In this document: one piece after another, positions 59,969 through 64,000 of the stretch | Layout of the letters: each line of letters opens with the position of its first letter | Position numbering within the stretch: the stretch's first letter is position 1 | NCBI RefSeq assembly: GCF_902859705.1 | Contig: NZ_CADIJO010000021.1 | Span: forward strand, 35,608 to 99,607 | Origin: Achromobacter deleyi | Lineage (GTDB): Bacteria; Pseudomonadota; Gammaproteobacteria; Burkholderiales; Burkholderiaceae_B | Reading direction: 5' to 3' | Length of the DNA: 64,000 nucleotides | Translations under genes and position numbers: made by a program | The notes under the pieces: generated by a model | What the model was told of the DNA's origin: nothing | Seen by the model: the letters and a program-made list of their open reading frames with translations, nothing else | Databases searched by the model: none

Positions 59969-59984
59969 TTTCTGTACCTGTTTG

Positions 59985-61388
59985 ATGGCAGCGAAAGTGA
60001 AGAACATCTCCCGTTTGAAATCCGCCCTGAAACGGCAGGGCATCCAGGTGGAACACCAGCATGGCGTGTACCACCTGAGCAATGAACAGGCGCAAGCGTC
60101 TGTTCTTCTCCCCGCGGCGCTTCCCCTTGAGGAAAAGGCCGTACATCAACTGCTTGCCTTTGCGTCGGTGCGTTCGCCCGATGCCGGCCATGGCGTCTGC
60201 AAAGCGTGCGCAACGCCGGATTTCCATCCGGGCAGCATCGCGCCGGTGGGCACCGTGGTGGCGACCGACAGCGGCTTCGTCATTCCGGCGGCGGTCGGCA
60301 CGGACATCAACTGCGGCATGCGTTTGCTGACCACCGGTCTGGCGCACACGGCGGTCGAACCCTTCAAGGCGGAACTGATACGCCGGCTGACGCGCGTGCT
60401 GCTGGAAAACGGCCGCAACGTGCCGGTGCCCAGCAAGGCGTTCAAGGCGCTGTTCGACGACAGCCCGGATGCGTTTCTCGAGAGCCTGAAGGCCGAGGGC
60501 CTGTGGGCGGGTGTACAGCGCGATCAGTTGCACGCCGAACTCGCGCAGTGCGTCAGCCTGTCGGATTTCGACAGCGCGGCCCGCTATGCGCCGCAAGGCA
60601 TGGTGGATGGCCGCGAGACCATCCGCGACCCGGGTCTGGGCACGACGGGCGGCGGCAATCACTTCGTGGAATTGCAGATCGTTGACGAGGTGCTGGACCG
60701 GCATGCGGCCTATGCGGCCGGCCTGGTGAAGGGCGACGTCGTCGTCATGATCCACACGGGTTCGCGCGATGTGGGCTTTCACGTGGGAGCGCGCTGGATG
60801 GACCGCGCGCGCGCCGAGTGGCCCAAAGGGCTGAAGCACCCGGACAGCAAGCTGTATGGGTTGTCTGGCGCCCTGGCGCAGGAATACCTGCAGGCCATGG
60901 GCTCGGCGGCCCGCTACGCCTGGGCCAACCGCATGGTGCTGGGCGAGATGGTGCGCCAGGCGCTGGACGCCACGATCGGTGGCATGCGCTCGCGCCTGGT
61001 CGTGGACGTGCCGCATAACGTGGTGCTGCGCGAGCAGGGGCTGAACATCCACCGCAAGGGCGCGACGCCCGCGCGGGCCGGCGACCTGGCCTTGATTCCC
61101 GGATCGATGGGCGATTTCAGTTTCGTGGCGACGGGCCTGGGCAATGCGGATTGGCTGTGGTCATGCAGCCATGGTGCGGGCCGCAGCATGCGCCGGCAGG
61201 AAGTGCGCCGGACGCGGCACGAGACCTCGCCGGGCACCTGGCAATGCGTGACGCTGCGCGAAGAGCGCCGCATCGAAGAGGCGCCGCACGCCTACAAGCC
61301 GATCGGCCCCATCCTGCAAGCGCAGGAAGAGGCGGGGCTGATCCGGTCGGTGGCGCGGCTCAAGCCGTGGGTTACGTTCAAGGCGTGA
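59985..61388 (+). CDS. rtcB: RtcB-family RNA ligase
   Basis: A 467-residue RtcB: GTP- and Mn2+-dependent ligase joining 2',3'-cyclic phosphate (or 3'-phosphate) and 5'-OH RNA ends. Metal and catalytic motifs are all seen: DFHPGS, GTDINCGMR (Asp, Cys), TTGGGNHFVE (Asn, His), HTGSRDVGFHVG (His), VPHNVVLRE and SHGAGRSMRR with the guanylylated His. It is longer than E. coli RtcB (408). No rtcA or rtcR is adjacent, so repair may be regulated differently here. ATG 59985 has no close Shine-Dalgarno site. Confidence 0.94.
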   Translation: MAAKVKNISRLKSALKRQGIQVEHQHGVYHLSNEQAQASVLLPAALPLEEKAVHQLLAFASVRSPDAGHGVCKACATPDFHPGSIAPVGTVVATDSGFVIPAAVGTDINCGMRLLTTGLAHTAVEPFKAELIRRLTRVLLENGRNVPVPSKAFKALFDDSPDAFLESLKAEGLWAGVQRDQLHAELAQCVSLSDFDSAARYAPQGMVDGRETIRDPGLGTTGGGNHFVELQIVDEVLDRHAAYAAGLVKGDVVVMIHTGSRDVGFHVGARWMDRARAEWPKGLKHPDSKLYGLSGALAQEYLQAMGSAARYAWANRMVLGEMVRQALDATIGGMRSRLVVDVPHNVVLREQGLNIHRKGATPARAGDLALIPGSMGDFSFVATGLGNADWLWSCSHGAGRSMRRQEVRRTRHETSPGTWQCVTLREERRIEEAPHAYKPIGPILQAQEEAGLIRSVARLKPWVTFKA

Positions 61389-61392
61389 TGGG

Positions 61393-61578
61393 TCAGGCCG
61401 ACACTGCTACCTGGGCGCCGCCATCCAGCGCCTGGGCGGCCTGTTCGGCTTGCTTCAACGCATGTTGGACGTCGGCGGCCTGCTTTGGGTCGTGGCCGTC
61501 GGGTTCGCGCAGCTTGCGCTTGACCATGGCCAGCAGTTCCTTCAAGGCGCGGATCGCGTCGCGCACGGGGTCCGACAA
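61393..61578 (-). CDS. Small coiled-coil protein, 61 residues
   Basis: A short charged helical protein (VRDAIRALKELLAMVKRKLRE ... DVQHALKQAEQAAQAL) that I do not recognise. Codon choice is GC3-rich like its neighbours, which supports coding. The start would be TTG 61578, with AGGA about 11 bp upstream, or GTG 61566. It is convergent with rtcB and divergent from the next gene. Confidence 0.55.
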   Translation of the reverse strand: MSDPVRDAIRALKELLAMVKRKLREPDGHDPKQAADVQHALKQAEQAAQALDGGAQVAVSA

Positions 61579-61615
61579 TCAGACGGATATCCTGGCGGTG
61601 GTATCTTCTGCGTCC

Positions 61616-62407
61616 ATGTCCCGACACGATCCGTCCCCTTCCTTGCCCGAACCCTCCCAACCGTCTGGTGCCGGCGGCGAGCCGCCGCTGCGCCCCTTCA
61701 TCCAGGAATCCGGCACCACCCGGACCCTGCATTTCTCGGAAAAAGTCATCCAGAGCCGCATGTCCACGCTCAATCCGGATGCGCTCGACCTCGAGTACAC
61801 GCGGATGATGATGGGCTTCGTGCTGTTCACGCCCGCCCCGGCCGACATTCTGATGGTGGGCCTGGGCGGCGGCTCGCTGGCCAAGTTCTGCTACCGCTAC
61901 CTGGCGCGTTCGCGCATCGAGGTGGTGGAAATCGACCCCGGCGTGATCGCACTGCGCGACGCTTTCATGGTGCCGCGCGACGATGCCCGCTTCCGGGTGG
62001 TGCAGGCCGACGCGGCCGATCATCTGCGCGGCTTGCGGGACGCGGCCGACGTGCTGCTGCTGGATGGCTTCGGCGACGCGGGCATTCCCGATGCCCTGTG
62101 TTCGGCCGAGTTCTATGCCGACTGCTACGAGGCGCTGCGCGACGACGGCATTCTGGTGATCAATTTCCACCTGAACCATCCCAAGCACCGCGACTATCTG
62201 GATCGGGTGCGGGAATCGTTCGGCGCGTCGATGTTCGAGGTGGTGGACGACGACATGACCAACAGCATCGTGTTCGCCTGCAAGGGCGAACGGCTGGACG
62301 ATCCCGCGGCAGCCGAACTGAAGCGGCCCGAATCGATTCCGAAGGATGCCTGGCGCCAGTTGATGCCGACGCTGCGAGTGATCGGCGCGACGCGCGAATT
62401 GAAGTGA
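61616..62407 (+). CDS. Spermidine-synthase-like methyltransferase-fold protein
   Basis: A 263-residue protein of the polyamine synthase fold: RTLHFSEKVIQSRMSTLNPDALDLEYTRMMMGFVLF, nucleotide loop LMVGLGGGSLAKFCYRYL, acidic EIDPGVIALRD, and QADAADHLRG. The family's gatekeeper D-G-F-G (LLLDGFGDAGIPDALCSAEFY) is in place. SpeE paralogs like this, apart from any speD, are common and their true reaction is often unknown. Start ATG 61616 gives an unstructured Pro/Ser-rich lead of ~25 residues. Confidence 0.85.
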   Translation: MSRHDPSPSLPEPSQPSGAGGEPPLRPFIQESGTTRTLHFSEKVIQSRMSTLNPDALDLEYTRMMMGFVLFTPAPADILMVGLGGGSLAKFCYRYLARSRIEVVEIDPGVIALRDAFMVPRDDARFRVVQADAADHLRGLRDAADVLLLDGFGDAGIPDALCSAEFYADCYEALRDDGILVINFHLNHPKHRDYLDRVRESFGASMFEVVDDDMTNSIVFACKGERLDDPAAAELKRPESIPKDAWRQLMPTLRVIGATRELK

Positions 62408-62583
62408 ATTGAGGTGACGTGCCAGGGCGCGACCTGATCGGGGGGGCGTGAAATGAGGCCTGATTTCGCGCCAAATCTAACGTCCCGTTTCGCGTAGCCG
62501 AGTTTTGTTGCACATAGCCGGCCAGCCTGTCGCCAGGGCTTGATAGCATCCCCGCTTTCCCCGGACAGGTCTGCTCCCCCACC

Positions 62584-63477
62584 ATGAGTCTCATCTCCCG
62601 CTTTTTCGGCCGCAATGAATCTCCCGCCGCCGCCGCACTGACCGCGAATCCGGCCATCGAGGATCCGCTCAGCCTGCAAGTGGTGTTCAGCGCCCCGCTG
62701 GCGTTGACGGCCGATGCGCTGACCACCGCACTGCGCGCCTATCACCCGGACATGAGTCAGGCCCGCGCCGAGATCGAACCCGATATGCCCGAGCTGCTCG
62801 CCATGGTCGGCTGGGGCAAGCACGTCGTGCGGCTGGTGGGCTTCAATGCGCCCTATCCGCAGGAATCGATGGAAGCCTGCGTCGCCCCGGCGCATTACCC
62901 GGCAGACGTCAAGGCGCAGGTGCGTGCGCATGTCAGCCATGTGCTGCTGTACTACGCAGGTTTCGAGGAAGACACGCTGGAACAGTACGTGGCGCTTGCC
63001 GCGGTGGCGGGCGCGCTGTCGGACTTCAATGGCGTGGCCGTGCTGAACGAGCATGCGCATACCTCGTTGCCGGCTGGCGTGTTCACGCGTGAATCCATGG
63101 GCGACGAAAGCCTGGACGTCTTGCGTTCGCTGCCGCTGACCATGCTGTACTGCGGCTTCGTGAAGTACGAGGTCGAGGGCACGGAAGGCGTCTGGATGCG
63201 CACCTATGGCGCCGACGCATTCGGACTGCCGGATTTCGCCGCGCTGGCCGCAGGCCACCACGAGGGCGAGTTGTATTCCGGCATGTTCAACAACATCATG
63301 GCGTACCTGCTGGATAGCGGCGCCGAGCTGGCCGCGGGCCACACGATGCAGATCGGTGAGACCAGCTACATGAAACTGCGCGAGCCGGCCGAGTCGGAGT
63401 ATTTCCTGCATGGCCCGGGCACCGTGCTGGTGGCGGAAATCATCGACGCCTCGCAGATCAACCAGCCGGACGCCTGA
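62584..63477 (+). CDS. DUF4261 protein
   Basis: A 297-residue protein with a C-terminal DUF4261-type domain (residues ~215–290: GLPDFAALAAGHHEGELYSGMFNNIMAYLLDSGAELAAGHTMQIGETSYMKLREP). The N-terminal part (LVGFNAPYPQESMEACVAPAHYPADVKAQVRAHVSH) resembles a similar unit. Function unknown. It stands alone, 176 bp after the spermidine-synthase-like gene, and has a very strong terminator. Confidence 0.83.
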   Translation: MSLISRFFGRNESPAAAALTANPAIEDPLSLQVVFSAPLALTADALTTALRAYHPDMSQARAEIEPDMPELLAMVGWGKHVVRLVGFNAPYPQESMEACVAPAHYPADVKAQVRAHVSHVLLYYAGFEEDTLEQYVALAAVAGALSDFNGVAVLNEHAHTSLPAGVFTRESMGDESLDVLRSLPLTMLYCGFVKYEVEGTEGVWMRTYGADAFGLPDFAALAAGHHEGELYSGMFNNIMAYLLDSGAELAAGHTMQIGETSYMKLREPAESEYFLHGPGTVLVAEIIDASQINQPDA

Positions 63478-63499
63478 TCCCGTTCGTCTTCCAGTCGAA

Positions 63500-63545
63500 T
63501 CGGGCCGTCAGCGCTGCATTGCAGTGCTGACGGCCCGATTTTTTT
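63500..63545 (+). terminator. Rho-independent terminator after the DUF4261 gene
   Basis: An 18-bp stem (63500–63517 with 63521–63538, one G·T pair) with a 3-base loop, then seven T. It lies 22 bp after the stop and faces the convergent MFS gene, whose strand lacks a T run, so it is one-directional. Confidence 0.93.
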
Positions 63546-63567
63546 GGTATGTGGCGTCAGCCCTGCA

Positions 63568-64000
63568 TCACGCCGGGCAATCGGCGCGGCGGCGCAGGCG
63601 CAGCCGGCCCGGCAGCACGCGCAGCAACAGCGCACCGCTCGCCGCCAACGTGGCCACCCCCGTCACCCCCAGCCAGCCCCAGTTGGCCAGCGCCAGGCTG
63701 CCCAGCGCGCCGCCAGCCGCCATGCCGATGAACACGCTGACCATCAGCACCGCGTTCAAGCGGCTGCGGGCGGCGGGGTCGATGCCGTAGACGATGCTCT
63801 GGTGTGCGATCAGCGCCACCTGGATGCCCAGGTCAAAGCCGATGGTGCTGGCCGCCAGCAGCCACAGCCCGGACTGCGGCGACAGCAGCGGCAGCAGCGC
63901 CATGACGGCGAACGACAACGCGGTCAGCGCGGCGCCCAGGCGGCTGACGGCGTGCGGGCCGCGCCGGTCGGCATGGCGCCCGGCCAGCGGGGCGGCCAGG
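63568..64000 (-). CDS. MFS transporter, C-terminal part
   Basis: The gene continues past the right edge; 144 codons are visible. The reading has LAAPLAGRHADRRGPHAVSRLGAA, an MFS loop of the G-R-x-A-D-R-R-G type between helices, then four hydrophobic helices and a basic tail (RLRLRRRADCPA). The SIVYGIDPAARSRLNAVLMVSVFIGMAAGGALGSLAL segment is typical of the YwfA/YgaY-like exporters. I read it upstream in frame past a TTG at 63918, which is not the real start. Substrate unknown. Confidence 0.8.
   Translation of the reverse strand, partial: LAAPLAGRHADRRGPHAVSRLGAALTALSFAVMALLPLLSPQSGLWLLAASTIGFDLGIQVALIAHQSIVYGIDPAARSRLNAVLMVSVFIGMAAGGALGSLALANWGWLGVTGVATLAASGALLLRVLPGRLRLRRRADCPA

Noticed and set aside
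63568..63918. MFS gene starting at the TTG at 63918
   Set aside because: The frame stays open upstream to the window edge and encodes a typical MFS loop there, so the gene is truncated by the window and does not begin at 63918.

Overview
The window is GC-rich, gene-dense DNA from a betaproteobacterium, most likely the Alcaligenaceae (Bordetella/Achromobacter type). The signs are a mla–ibaG–murA–his–hinT superoperon, orphan periplasmic Bug (TctC-type) binding proteins, a caa3-like ctaC/D/E cluster with DUF2970 and DUF2909 genes, PhaM, DUF3717 and a short-form HisG. I assign it from gene content and order only. No phage, plasmid, rRNA, tRNA or CRISPR locus was recognised.

Layout. 1–13884 (minus strand) is one long head-to-tail block: mlaF-E-D-A-C (outer-membrane lipid asymmetry), an ABC-2 ATPase/permease pair, ibaG, murA, then hisG-D-C-B-H-A-F-I-E and the first codons of a hinT-like gene. 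Most junctions are 4-bp ATGA overlaps. 14148–20303 is an accessory stretch: nitronate monooxygenase, Bug protein, MFS exporter with a divergent LysR regulator, OmpW porin and a two-gene chromate transporter. 20429–26643 is gltBD. 27011–27781 is a domesticated-looking transposase relative. 28015–29665 holds S-formylglutathione hydrolase and a membrane protein. 29790–31075 is a stress hub: a sigmaE-like promoter plus a perfect CIRCE operator in front of rpoH, then a candidate sRNA with its own sigmaE-like promoter. 31089–35688 has a CpdA-like phosphodiesterase, a cation antiporter fused to a cyclic-nucleotide-binding-like domain, and a Nudix hydrolase. 35980–44612 is the cytochrome oxidase cluster (ctaC, ctaD, a 42-residue protein, DUF2970, ctaE, antiparallel DUF2909, surf1, SCO-like, ctaA, ctaB, sco1).

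44675–54347 holds DUF3717, a glycine-zipper protein, phaM, glmU, an MFS pump, ugd, a GT4 glycosyltransferase, an Lrp regulator and glmS, so UDP-GlcNAc synthesis (glmS, glmU) and UDP-glucuronate synthesis lie close together. 54348–59075 is an IclR regulator facing a five-gene catabolic-looking operon (cupin dioxygenase, three short-chain dehydrogenases, a Bug protein) with a palindromic operator at its promoter. 59213–64000 holds a SUKH-like protein, the RNA ligase RtcB, a spermidine-synthase-like protein, a DUF4261 protein and the end of an MFS gene.

The most notable signals are the rpoH/CIRCE/sigmaE/sRNA hub, the transposase relative that lost both catalytic motifs, and the cupin–SDR–Bug operon of unknown substrate.
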